Positions 29,732 through 39,069 are shown, counted from the stretch's first letter. The stretch is 39,069 nt of DNA from Nemertoderma westbladi (GCA_032718475.1 JAUCBJ010002687.1:1-39069), one strand, 5' to 3'. Numbers and translations are program-made. The notes: generated from the letters alone by a model not told the origin.

Positions 29732-31410
29732 TTTCGTTCTTGATTTGTGCTACTAAATGCAAATTTATATTTTGTAAAGTATTATACGATGGGTGTCATT
29801 CATCAACTAACTAACTATATTGCTTACAGAAAACATGAAATTTGGGGCTATTGTTTTGGGGCGGAAAAAATAATATTTGGTGCGAAAACTACTGTATGTA
29901 ATCTGGGAAATAAATAAATTGTAGTTACAGGTTTAATAAATATAAATTTCACAAACCCGCCCATTGTGTTAGCTCTACAAGTTATCTCTATCATGTTGTT
30001 CGCTAATTGCATTGCTGTCTGGCTACTCGAAAGATTTTCAACCAATCCCTAACACATGTTTGTTGTTACAAGTACTAAGTACTTACACAACTTACTGCCT
30101 CCTGATATATTCCCATCATTGCTAACGCTCGCTTCAACTACTCACAACTGTGTAAGACCTCGGACCCAACTCGAAGTAGTCGGACAATCGATTACCCAGT
30201 GATGTGGAACGCATTTGTCATACGACTACAGTAATTCACGCATTCGCAGCGCATTATGAAATGACACAGGGTTGGCTTACATGTTCCAAATGTGTCTTTG
30301 CACATGGCAAACATATCCCCAAAGCAATATAAATTTTACAGATGCGAAACGCATACTTGTTTGCAAAGGCTTTTCCCACTTGCACATGGAAAACATATCC
30401 GTTAACCAGTAGATTCAACAGATGCGAAACAAATGCGTGTTTGCGAAGGCTATCCACGCTTGTTACAACTCGGGACATGTTTGAAACTGATGTGTATACT
30501 GTACACGTATAAGTAACTCATTAGTGGATTCCATACCGGTATTGTTTCCAAAGCGCAATTTTGTTCATCTTTCTGAAATATTTTATAGTCGAGGAAAGAC
30601 AGTGAGAGAAATATAACAAATTACATTGATTTGCGAAAACAAATATTCAAAATGTAATGTTTAAGAATTGTAAGTCGTAACCACTTTAAAATGAACCGAA
30701 ATAGAAATAATAGGAAAGTAACAACAATTCTATTTAATGAACTGTTAAACAATAAAATAGGCTTTTGTTCTTAAATTGTTACTTTTCGCTCCAATATAGG
30801 CAGAAAAGGAGTACATTTCTTCCCAAGGAAAAAAAGTAACTTAATAGTAGTAGTAACTTGGTAAAAAAAAGTAAAGTATAATATTTTGGTGGAATTTCTT
30901 AAACTTTATTACCAATTACGTGGTGTTGAAAGAACCTCGACGTAGAAAAAGTATTAAACGCAATATATATAAATATTCGAGAACACTCGAGGACAATTAT
31001 TTAACATTGAGTAATGAGTAAGGTAGAGTACAATAATTTGAATCTTAGTAACTATGGAAGCAACATAGTAAAATACTGTGTAGTTCAATTAATTTTGTAC
31101 CACTATATCGCTTTATCTTATATTATAAGAATTGAGCAACAAAAAGTACCAATTTAAGTATAAAATTACGTATTACATGGGAAATAAAAGTAGAACATGT
31201 TTTTCAATATATTCTCTATTCATTATAAATTCGTTAAAAAGACTACAAAAATTCGAATAGCACAAATCAAACCGGCCTTTCACTACAAGTACAACTATTT
31301 AATATCATATAAAATGAATAACATTCCACATCGGATTCAACAAAATAATTAAACCATCATATAACAATTTAACACCCTCTTCTAGAAAGTTATCTAGGGG
31401 GAGGTGGCAA
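29732..31410. other. Non-coding AT-rich stretch
   Basis: No coding signal. At about 30280-30470 three diverged repeats of roughly 65-70 bp share TTGCACATGGMAAACATATCC, ACAGATGCGAAACG and GTTTGCRAAGGC. Confidence 0.5.
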
Positions 31411-31491
31411 GGGCAATCGGTCTCAAGGGGAGGGGGGCAATCGGTCTCAAGGGGAGGGGGGCAATCGGTCTCAAGGGGAGGGGGGCAATCA
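31411..31491 (+). repeat. 24-bp minisatellite, 3.4 copies
   Basis: Unit GGGCAATCGGTCTCAAGGGG plus AGGG, period exactly 24 (starts 31411, 31435, 31459, 31483). It keeps a short frame open (GAIGLKGR repeated) that is not a gene. Confidence 0.95.
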
Positions 31492-31676
31492 TGATATCCA
31501 GGTCGGAAGATAAACCATCAACGTTCAATAGATTGTTTGTACAGTACCCCACGTTGCTCGTGCTGCATGGAGTTCTCTTAAACGATTCAACATCAACAGA
31601 TTGTTTCAGTATCCTATCTGCATACGTTCACCGATTAGTTTGTGACAGTTAGTTGACAGTTAGTTGATTAGACATG

Positions 31677-31935
31677 TCGCAGTGTCCGAGTGGATACGGC
31701 GCCTGAACTGCTTATACACAATAGTGTGTGGTGGTGCAGGTTCGAATCCGACTAAAGGCTGTAGAAATTTCGCACTGTTGTGTCCCTAGGCAAGACACTT
31801 TAGACATTAGTGCCTACGTTAACCCAGCGGTATAATGGGAACCTGGCTTTGCTGGGGTAATGATAATAAAAGCGCTTTGAGTATGCTGAGCGTAGAAAAG
31901 CGCTATATAAATATCCAATATTATTATTATTATTA
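31677..31935 (+). mobile_element. tRNA-derived SINE with (ATT)n tail
   Basis: The head (31677-31752) resembles a tRNA-Ser. It has GTCGC at the 5' side and CCGAC at the 3' side, an A box TGTCCGAGTGG (31683-31693) and a perfect B box GGTTCGAATCC (31739-31749). The body has the widely shared TGTGTCC...GGCAAGACACTTTA segment. The tail is GCGCTTTGAG...AAAAGCGCTATATAAATA followed by ATTATTATTATTATTA, a LINE-shared 3' end found in many animal SINEs. It was transcribed by RNA polymerase III and mobilised by a partner LINE (known for the class). Confidence 0.88.
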
Positions 31936-32099
31936 GTTTACTTTACTTTCGGCCCTTTTACGAGAACTACGGCAGAGAAATACAGATATAATGTGGTGGG
32001 CGAAACGAACATGGGTATAACAATCAACGATCTAAAGTGCAGCAGTGTTGTTATTATGTAGGGAATTGTTAAATAGTATTGGTTCTACAGTATTTAAGC

Positions 32100-32920
32100 A
32101 AAAGAGCCTTCTTGCAGGCCTGAGTGTGGATTTCAAACATTCGATTCCACCCATAGAGGTAATGTGCTAGAAATCCTCAGAGCTTATGGAATACCAGAGG
32201 TAATTATTCACTGGCATTGGATTGTTCTAATGCATAGTTGCGGATAAGGTTTACAGTCATAGTCCAATCAGATAAAAATTGTAGATTTAGCTTATATTTC
32301 TAACTATAATTCTTATTTTGTCGCTGATTGGTCTGTAACTGTAACCTTACCTGCAACTGCGCATCATACAGTGACAAGGGCACGCCCACGCACTTACTTG
32401 TTTATTGTTATATTGTGATACAGAAGCGCAGGTACTCTCACCAGATGGTGAAACTGAGTTTTTATCAATCCTGGCTGGCGTACTGCAAGGTGCACCATTA
32501 CTATTTGTAATTGTGCTGGATTACGCAATGAGGATGGCCACAAATGGGTGAAGATCTGGGATTCACACTTTAAGAACGCAGAAGAAGTAGATATCCGGCA
32601 ACTACAGTCACAGACATCGACTTTGCGGATGACATCGCCCTGATCTCTAATACCCTAGCAGATGCACAGTTTCTACTAAATAAAGTAGAGAGGGCTGCTA
32701 AGGAGGTTGGATTGCATATAAATGCTACCAAGACCGAATTCATGACCTTTAATGTTGATGGAAACTTGACAACCATTGATAATAATCAACTAAGGAAGGT
32801 CGACGACTTCCAGTACCTTGGATCATAGATAGGGAGTAGCAAAAAGGACATAGAAGTTAGGAAAGCAAAGGTGGGGATATTTAATAGGGCTTTCTAGTAT
32901 TAGACATAGATCTGAACATA
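32100..32920 (+). mobile_element. Remnant of a second RTE-like family, interrupted
   Basis: Broken frames encode VDFKHSIPPIE-type and ILRAYGIPEVI-type segments (32125-32210). After an interruption come DGETEFLSILAGVLQG (32440-32495), then LDYAMRMATNG, TDIDFADDIALISN (catalytic box near 32618), VGLHINATKTEFM near 32712 and a YLGS-IGSSKKDIEVRK-like segment near 32815. Motif order matches the family at 7759-9718 but the sequence is clearly different, so this is another, older family. Confidence 0.8.
32236..32358. mobile_element. 123-bp MITE in the RTE remnant
   Basis: Inverted ends AGTTGCGGATAAGGTTTACA at the left and the near complement at the right (TGTAACTGTAACCTTACCTGCAACT). The inversion continues through CCAATCAG on both sides. 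It interrupts the RT between the GIPEVI and TEA segments. The flanks (ATGCAT / GCGCAT) do not give an exact target duplication. Confidence 0.65.
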
Positions 32921-32958
32921 GCTCAGCTAATAAGGGAAGGGCGTAAATTATTAAAGCA

Positions 32959-32977
32959 CCCCCCCCCCCCCCCCCCC
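32959..32977 (+). repeat. 19-base poly-C tract
   Basis: Pure C run in non-coding sequence after the RTE remnant. Confidence 0.9.
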
Positions 32978-33125
32978 AGGTGGTAAATTCGAGGAAAAAT
33001 ATAAACAGCCTACATCCCAAAAAACAGGAAAAAGGGGACACGCACAGCCCAAATATACGAAAACAGGACACATGTAGAATGCCCGGGTGGAATAGAAGGA
33101 CCTTACCACAATATGGTAGTATGTC

Positions 33126-33218
33126 CTAGCTAGGTAGGGGTCCAACATACAGCACCCCTAGCTAGCTAGGGTTCCAACATACAGCACCCCTAGCTAGCTA
33201 GTGTTCCAACATACAGCA
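33126..33218 (+). repeat. 32-bp tandem repeat, 2.9 copies
   Basis: Unit CTAGCTAGCTAGGGTTCCAA followed by CATACAGCACCC. Units begin at 33126, 33158 and 33190. Each carries a 12-base CTAGCTAGCTAG palindrome in the later copies. Confidence 0.92.
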
Positions 33219-33519
33219 CATAATGGTGGCTTTGAGGGTAGAGAGGTACACCTAGCACACGCTCTTAATTCACGGTGTTCATAAAAATTTGATGCATTTT
33301 CAAAAACTAACATTATTGTAGACAACCCTTGACTAATCAACTAGATATTTTTCGCACACGAGTGGCGGCCCAAACCCTATTAGATAAAGCTGTTTCAAGG
33401 TTTGTCTTTTTGTTACATAACTCTAAGGAAACCCAAATTTTCAGATAACATCAGTTTTAGGGAATGTCTAATCGTATGACCATAAGCTCTAAGTATAGGT
33501 GATTTATCTATTTGAGATC
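33219..33519. other. Non-coding stretch
   Basis: Nothing recognisable on either strand. Confidence 0.4.
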
Positions 33520-34193
33520 GTGGATCTTGAGTCAGGTGGTGCCTTCGAATTCTCATGATCAGCATTGGATAGTCTGTCCAGGATTTCGAAGTCCCAAATA
33601 AAACGGATTCTCAAGATCCGATTATTTATGCCTGTAGTAGTACCAGTACTGTATGAGATATGCGAGTCAATGCTGGGCTCTACCTGCTGAGGACTAGGAT
33701 CGGCATGCTGCATTGCAGCTGCATTTTTAAGAATGCTGTGCCGGCTTGTCAACAAAATTGCACCGCCACAACTCCTTATCACCCATGACATTTGCTAGAT
33801 CATCCGCTTTGCTGATCCGATTTGCTGAGGACACCAAATCTCTGGATGGCACATTCACAAGCTACGTCGGGTTCATTGTGTCAAGTACAACAATGCACAC
33901 ATCTCCCTCCAATCAGATTCTATACAACATTTGTCTCACCTAGCTTGGCACATGAACGGAACCGCCCCCGCTTTGTAGGACATTGCATTCGCCGAATGAG
34001 GACCAGCCATTGCATAATCTTGTGCGTTGGCAGCCTCATGGAATGAATAAGCATAGTGGACAGTCCATGACTTTCTTGAGACGCATCTTAAAGGACACTG
34101 GCCTTGAAGATGCGGATTATTTAGCAAATGTCATGGGTGATAGGGAGTTGTGGCGGCGCAATTTTGTTGATGAGTAGGCATAGCATTCTCAAT
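33520..34193 (+). mobile_element. Degenerate RTE-like copy with nested insertion
   Basis: Matches copy B from about 9115 to its 3' end, heavily mutated: WILSQV near 33522, YQYCMRYASQCWAL near 33645, LDGTFT near 33840, GHCIRRM near 33980, MTFLRRILKDTGLEDADYL near 34068. It is interrupted at 33695-33822 by a reversed 3' end of the same family. Confidence 0.85.
33695..33822 (-). mobile_element. 5'-truncated RTE-like 3' end nested in an older copy
   Basis: On the minus strand it runs from the region equal to about 9605 to the family terminus CCGATCCTA. It is flanked by the 10-bp duplication TGCTGAGGAC (33685-33694 and 33823-33832), which is single in copy B. This fixes the 3' end of the family and shows insertion after the host copy was already present. 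Confidence 0.9.
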
Positions 34194-35134
34194 GCAGCAT
34201 GTCGATTATAGATAAATAAGATTAACATAAAAATAGCGTTGACTAACTGTTTCTTGTAACTAAAATATATAATTTGCATTTTGTAACGATATAATAACAG
34301 AATAATCCATCACTTAAGATAATATTTTAACATTAAATCTAAGAACCGCAGGTTTATATATCATTTCTAAATCCCAAACTTCCTAAAAAAATAATACTGG
34401 AAATACCAAGCTTCCGTTACGATTGTATGGTAGTTAGAATAACTGCGGGTTTTGGTGCAAAACAGTTATATTTTATGGTTAATGAATGCGATTGTCAATT
34501 TTCGTTAGATTTTATTCTATATAGACCCCCTAACCCCCACCCACCCCACATACGGGGTGTTCAAACTTGAAAATTTTCAATAATAGCGTGGTGACCTTTA
34601 AGGATGGCCGCAAAGTCTACAGGTCCAATACTAACTACCAACTACCCTAGTAATACATGGCTAGGCTATTTACTTTACATATAACCGATTATGGGGATGG
34701 CACACTAAATAAACTTACTTTACATACCTTGTGGCTTAAATTTCCAATGTTTCGCCTCTATTTCCACCCAATTTTCTACCTTTTTTGTTCGCTTCTTGTG
34801 TTTTATATCATTAAATAGTATTCTGGAAATATTTTCTCCACACTAAATCTTTAACAATAGTTTCTTGTATTATTTACGGATAAAAAGTACGAGTAGCTGA
34901 ATAGGGGGTAAAAAAGAGAAGAAAATTGAAAAGGGAAATACAAAAGAGGCAAAAATTACCTTATTTTCACTGCAAATTACTAAAAATCACTTCACTAGAT
35001 AAATTATAACTTCTGTTTAATAAAACAATGTGTTTGAGTGACCTGCCCCCCCCCCCCCCCCATTCAATGTGCTTGGCGTTGAGATTCAGCCATTTGGAAA
35101 CACAGTAACTGCCAACCCAAACAAACTGAGATAG
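34194..35134. other. Non-coding stretch with poly-C tract
   Basis: AT-rich and without coding signal. A 16-base C tract lies at 35046-35061, and ACCCCC-rich sequence near 34525-34555. Confidence 0.5.
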
Positions 35135-35140
35135 TTTATT
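35135..35140 (-). terminator. AATAAA polyadenylation signal of the RNF126-like gene
   Basis: TTTATT on the plus strand is AATAAA on the gene's strand, 147 bp after the stop codon, with a T-rich GTTTGTTTGGGTTGG segment downstream. Confidence 0.55.
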
Positions 35141-35286
35141 GAGCGTTTCTTACATTTGATTAATATTACGACGTTGGACTAATAATATAAAGGTTACACG
35201 CAACATGTCACCGGCTAATTAATTAATTCCGCACAAATTGGCATATTTAGTTGACACAATAAATCCTAAATTAATTGAAATATATA

Positions 35287-36204
35287 CTATGTGAAATAGG
35301 AGGGGAAAAGGTGCGTGAAGAATCCGGTGGGGGGCTGCCCCCTTCCCCCCCCAGTCGATGTTCCCGGCTGGTCGTCCGAGGGGCCGTTCTGTGCCGGGGC
35401 GGGTTCCCCCACGGCCGCTCGGCACACCGGACACGTGTTGTGCCGCACCAACCATGGTTTAATACAATCCAAGTGGAACAGATGGGAGCACGGGAGTTTG
35501 CGAACCGATTCGTGCAGCGCGAACAGCTCCTTGCAGACGGCGCAGTCGCACTTGTCGGCGATGTGCGACGCGTCTATCTTGACTTCCGGTAAGGTATTCA
35601 GGGTTTCCTCGTCGCACGGAGGAGGGCCGGTTCCCTCGATGTTGTTTAGCAGCTGGGTGATGATGTTGTCGAGGCCCTCGGTGCCCCAGACGTAGTCCCC
35701 CGGGTTGCCGCCCCCCGGCGCGCCACCCATATTCAGGCTGATGTTGACCCCGCGCGGCAGCTCCCCCCCTGTTGGGAACATCGCGTTCTGTAGGATCTGA
35801 TGGAGGAGTCCGTCGAGTCCGCCTGCAGCCGGGACGACAACCCGACCGCGGTTCCGGTGCCCCGGGCGATGTAACCCGTGGCGACTACGTCGGCTCCGTC
35901 TACGGGACGTCGCTCCCATCTCCTCGTCGCTACTAGAGTCCGTGTTGCCAGGGATACCCTCGGTTGCCATTCCGTGGGTTAGCAGACTCTCGAGGAGGGA
36001 GGATATTGGGTGGTTTTGTGCGGGTTCCACCATGGGGTCGTCTACCTCTTCCGGCTCGTTTCCAGTCATATCCTCAACGAATCCGCCGTCACACAACGGA
36101 CAGGTGAACTCCGGTAACTTCGGTTCGATCTGCTCCCGACATTGGTGACAGAACGCCAAAGTTTTACCGTTCGCCGCACCTGTTTGGTTTGTCTGTTCCG
36201 ACAT
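35287..36204 (-). CDS. RNF126/RNF115-like RING-H2 E3 ubiquitin ligase
   Basis: 305 codons from ATG at 36204 (MSEQTNQTG). A further 13 in-frame codons upstream begin MYIALPL but lack conservation. An N-terminal zinc ribbon (FCHQCREQIEPKLPEFTCPLC, C-x2-C...C-x2-C, about residues 19-38) matches the BCA2-type zinc finger that binds ubiquitin and cargo. A Ser/Asp/Glu-rich and Arg-rich linker follows, then YVWGTEGLDNIITQLLNNIE, the conserved segment before the RING in RNF126/RNF115. The RING-H2 domain runs from CAVCKELF to CPVCR, with CSHLFHLDCIKPWL supplying the H-x2-H ligands. The C-terminus is Gly/Pro-rich. Family members ubiquitinate mislocalised and endosomal cargo proteins. The ORF is intact and without introns, whereas vertebrate RNF126 is split into many exons, so this could be a retrocopy or a gene that lost introns. 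Confidence 0.93.
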   Translation of the reverse strand: MSEQTNQTGAANGKTLAFCHQCREQIEPKLPEFTCPLCDGGFVEDMTGNEPEEVDDPMVEPAQNHPISSLLESLLTHGMATEGIPGNTDSSSDEEMGATSRRRSRRSRHGLHRPGHRNRGRVVVPAAGGLDGLLHQILQNAMFPTGGELPRGVNISLNMGGAPGGGNPGDYVWGTEGLDNIITQLLNNIEGTGPPPCDEETLNTLPEVKIDASHIADKCDCAVCKELFALHESVRKLPCSHLFHLDCIKPWLVRHNTCPVCRAAVGEPAPAQNGPSDDQPGTSTGGGRGQPPTGFFTHLFPSYFT

Positions 36205-36600
36205 AATTATCGCCGTAAATCGGAGCGGCAGTGCGATATACAAACTCGATTCGTGCGTTTCGTATAACAGTTAGAGTAAAAACAACTGCTGAATTCAGGA
36301 ATTGTGAGACTGTACGACTGTCTGACTGTACAATCTGACCTGCTGCCAGTACACGTCCTGACGTCCCTCGCTCAGTCCCTGCGTCCTGAAGTCTGCGTCC
36401 GTGTTGCAGTTGCACAAGCAACAGGTGAACCATACACAGATACAGCCTTACCCTTTCAGCCTTTTCTGCTTTTGGCAGTTTGGCTGCTGCTATTTCTGTA
36501 GCCTACTTAACGACAGTCGACAGTACAACAGTGAACAGTACGGTACCTACTTTGTCTGTTTATACGGTTTGTACTTATTTCATATTTGTAAGGGTATTAG
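36205..36600 (-). promoter_or_regulatory. 5' flank of the RNF126-like gene
   Basis: Presumed 5' UTR/promoter on the minus strand. No TATA box or other named element is clear. CAGTACGGTACC-type and TGTCAGTCTGTACA-like short repeats are present. Confidence 0.3.
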
Positions 36601-36605
36601 CTGAT

Positions 36606-36628
36606 TAGGCCTAGGCCTAGGCCTACTG
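36606..36628 (+). repeat. TAGGCC tandem palindrome
   Basis: Three perfect TAGGCC units followed by TAGGCCTAC-like sequence. The TAGGCCTA motif is scattered over the whole window. Confidence 0.8.
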
Positions 36629-36879
36629 TAGTACAGTGCAGTCTGACAGTAGTAGGCTGTCTCTCTGAAGGTAGGTACGGTACCGGGTAGGTTGTAGCTT
36701 GTTGCCTGTCTGCCTGTTGTAGGCCTACTTTCTGACTTTTCCCCATTCCACCATGCAGCCATGGCCTGATTCTGGATTCCATGGGTTGGGTTCATTTCGG
36801 TTACAGTTACAGTACAGACAGACAGTGTTAGTCCTAAGTTCTGAAGTTGCTAAGTCAAAGTCAGTAGTAAGCATTCAGC

Positions 36880-36990
36880 TAGCTAGCTGAATGGTATGAG
36901 CAACAGACTTCCAACCCGGAGGTCACCTGTTCGATCCTACCTGGACATCATTGCCGACTTTGCAAAAGCTGTGCCCAACAAAGAGTTAAC
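36880..36990 (+). mobile_element. tRNA-like SINE remnant
   Basis: GCTGAATGGTATGAGCAACA resembles a degenerate A-box region, and CTGTTCGATCCTA (about 36927-36939) a B box. Downstream CTGTGCCCAACAAAGAG-like sequence resembles a SINE body. No complete cloverleaf, so not a working tRNA. Confidence 0.45.
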
Positions 36991-37047
36991 AATAGAAACC
37001 ACTCATTCACCCATAACACCAATACTATTATATTATTAATATACATA

Positions 37048-37110
37048 CAGTATCGTCTTGACTTGACTTAGACTTGACTTGACTTAGACTTTTCGATAGA
37101 TAGATAGACT
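37048..37110 (+). repeat. Simple repeat: GACTTGACTTA and GATA
   Basis: Several GACTTGACTTA units followed by GATAGATAGATA between two ACTTTTCG copies. Confidence 0.85.
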
Positions 37111-38153
37111 TTTCGTCTATATTATTAACTCTCTTATGTTTGTTCAAAGCTATTAGAATAACCTCTTCATTTTAAAGACATATACTCCTGCTGTTCGTCC
37201 TAATTAAAAAGGTCAATTAGTACCGGAATACAATAAATAGGAAGACATAGTGTTGGTGCGGTGATGGTGGTATTGTTGTTAATTGTTGTTGTAACATTTT
37301 CCGTGTCATTTTGTAAATAAAATGTCTATTATTAAATTAGAGAAAGATATATAACTATAGTATTGAGTTTTAAAACTGATTATATGGGCGCGTTTCAAAT
37401 CGGAAGAATATTCCAAGAAACCAACCTCCCGTTCATGATAATTACTGTAGGAATACTAAGTATATAACGTACTTCTAATGATCTAATGCAAAGGCATGCA
37501 CTCAAGTAGTTGCGATCAGTGACTCACCAACAAACAATAATTTGCCAATTATCTAATAATTTAGCTTTTTTTTCTTTTTTTAAATGTATCTAATAATAAT
37601 CTAGAATCAAAGTAATTGATGAACTCATGCACAATAAATAAAAATAAAATAAATAAATAAAATTGGAATAATATTGCATTGCAAATATTCATAAAAACTT
37701 TAAAAATAGTTCAATTATATTCACTAGTACAAGTCTAAAACAAAATAAATTGTGAGTAATGTATTTATTGCACTACAGTTAATCTCAAAGGGTTAAATAA
37801 AAAATAATTACATTTTTGGAATAATTTATCATCGTCCCTACTTATTAAAAATCTCAAATTACAATCCACAATAACAATACAGTATATTAACAGGTATAAA
37901 AACAAAACAAAATATAAGAGAAATTATACAAAACGTACGGAAGTCCCGATAAATAAACAACGGTTTGCAAGTAGTGGCCGCTAAGGGGCCCCAAGAGATA
38001 ATTAATTCTCACTTCCATGCGGGCCCTTTAACCTGTTGTCCTAAATATGTTAGTCTGTCAGTAACTGCAGAACCTACATGTACGATAATCTGGATGAAAA
38101 TATGATATATACATGTATGTTAGCGGCTTTCTGTGGAAAGCCCGGCCATTTTA
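37111..38153. other. AT-rich non-coding stretch
   Basis: No gene or named repeat seen. Confidence 0.45.
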
Positions 38154-38173
38154 CAGAAAGCCTAGGCTTTCTG
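38154..38173. repeat. Perfect 20-bp palindrome
   Basis: CAGAAAGCCTAGGCTTTCTG is its own complement. Neighbouring GGCTTTCTGTGGAAAGCC (about 38125-38142) is a second inverted repeat using the same GCTTTC/GAAAGC arms. Confidence 0.9.
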
Positions 38174-38247
38174 GGAAATCCACACAAAGCATAGGCCTAC
38201 TAGGTTTCTCACCTGAATAACTTCAATAGTGCTTTAGGAAATACAGG

Positions 38248-38378
38248 CCTTGAAGATGCAGATGATCTAGCAAATGTCATGGGTGATAGGGAGTTGTGGC
38301 GGTGCAATTTTGTTGACAATCCGGCACAGCATTCTTAAAAATGCAGCATGCCGACCCTAGTAGTAGTAGTAGTAGTAG
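38248..38378 (+). mobile_element. 5'-truncated RTE-like 3' end with (TAG)n tail and target duplication
   Basis: Matches the last ~120 bp of copy B, ends CCGACCCTAG and continues as seven TAG units. It is flanked by GGAAATACAGG (38237-38247 and 38381-38391; TAGGAAATACAGG if the tail-overlapping TA is counted). It defines TAG as the microsatellite tail of this family. Confidence 0.9.
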
Positions 38379-38391
38379 TAGGAAATACAGG

Positions 38392-39069
38392 AGCTCTATA
38401 AAGACTGTAATGCATTTACACTTCGACCCGCCCCCAGTGATCACCGCCTTATTGTGTTCAAGGTGCTTAGTCTGCGTTCTAGCAGAACAACGAAATCTGC
38501 CTTGCCGCAGCATGACTGGTCCTCTCTGTTGTAACAGCAAAGTGTGAGATCCTGTTTCACACTACAGTACAGCTGAGCAAAAGGTATGAGGTTCTTGCCT
38601 CTGAGGCGGCAGATCACTGCGAGGGCTATACTGCCTTCACAGAAGCAGTTACAGTAAGTTAGCAGCTGCGTTTAGAAGAGAGTTATCAAAAACGAAAGAC
38701 AGGCATCTGGCTGTTATATTTGTTGACTTCTTCAAGTCCTTTGATTCAGTCTCTCTCTCACGTATGTTCAGCATAATTTCATTATATAGGATTCCTGATG
38801 AAATTATTGCAGCAATCAGATCAGTATACGATGGTTCGACAACATTTGTGTCTACTGTTGACGGTGACACAGATCCATTTGAAGTGTTATGGGGCGTCCT
38901 CCAGGGAGACACACTTGCACCATTCTTGTTCATAATTGTTGTTGACTATGTTCTACGCATGTCCTTAGATCATCATAATGATGATGGGGTGATGATAACT
39001 CCACCTACTGGCTCCAGAAGTCGAGGAAATCCTGCCAAGTACCTAACTGATCTAGACTTTGTTGATGAC
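38392..39069 (+). mobile_element. RTE-like copy, internally deleted, running off the window end
   Basis: Starts with the linker after the endonuclease (SDHRLIVFKV-like near 38435, then EVLASEAADHCEGYTAF-like near 38590-38635). At about 38665 it jumps to the segment equal to 8525 of copy B (VIFVDFF near 38715). This drops the N-terminal RT region. It then follows copy B through IPDEIIAAIRSVYDG (38790 onward), LQGDTLAPF and LDFVDD at the edge (FADD to FVDD). Frame breaks are present near 38770. Confidence 0.88.

Noticed and set aside
31404-31652. 82-codon ORF with GAIGLKGR repeats
   Set aside because: Produced by the 24-bp minisatellite; no coding support beyond it.
31677-31752. Functional tRNA-Ser gene
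   Set aside because: A and B boxes are good, but the arms do not form a full cloverleaf and a SINE body and tail follow directly.
32823-33148. Minus-strand ORFs spanning the poly-C tract
   Set aside because: Gly-run peptides from the homopolymer; the underlying sequence is non-coding.
35275-35695. Plus-strand ORFs over the RNF126-like gene
   Set aside because: GC-rich antisense shadows of a clearly conserved gene.

Overview
The window is eukaryotic, AT-rich and dominated by transposable elements. The genome is that of an animal. Two host protein-coding features are recognisable. One is the first coding exon of a vesicular monoamine transporter-like (SLC18) gene on the minus strand (3491-3665). 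The other is a complete intronless RNF126/RNF115-like RING-H2 E3 ubiquitin ligase on the minus strand (35287-36204). A tRNA-derived SINE, RTE- and CR1/Jockey-like non-LTR elements, a BEL/Pao LTR element, and frequent ACCGGTA and TAGGCCTA palindromes suggest a marine invertebrate, perhaps a non-vertebrate deuterostome such as an echinoderm. The species cannot be fixed from sequence alone.

Layout. 1-1435 is a decayed CR1/Jockey-type reverse transcriptase with a 21-base G tract in it. 2443-3459 is a 5'-truncated RTE-like copy lying in the first intron of the SLC18 gene, about 30 bp from its splice donor. A 27-bp minisatellite (3861-4098) and a 17-bp minisatellite (5876-6326) follow. 7759-9718 is the best preserved RTE-like copy. 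An inverted, internally deleted piece of the same family (10099-10751) sits between two 234-bp direct repeats.

The centrepiece is 11012-29726, a BEL/Pao LTR retrotransposon not previously delimited here. It has two 1173-bp LTRs (TG...CA) differing at 2 positions by eye, and a 5-bp target duplication TATCT. It encodes a Gag with a DUF1759-like domain and a long Ala/Glu/Lys helix, a zinc-knuckle/aspartic protease ORF, and an RT/RNase H ORF whose integrase stops just after the first catalytic Asp. The rest of the interior holds a 2.2-kb leader with a duplicated structured RNA-like core and an unrecognised, frame-broken coding region upstream of the 3' LTR. Younger elements are nested in it. A 1915-bp TA-flanked DNA transposon lies in the 5' LTR, with the 3' LTR serving as the empty site, and it carries its own 282-bp MITE. 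A 1552-bp TTAA-flanked piggyBac-like element lies near the 3' end. Without nested insertions the retroelement is about 15.2 kb.

29732-39069 holds minisatellites, a tRNA-Ser-like SINE, remnants of two RTE-like families (with further nested insertions and target duplications), the RNF126-like gene, and another RTE copy that runs off the end. The sequence therefore records several layers of insertion whose order can be read from nesting, duplicated target sites and an internal paralogous empty site.
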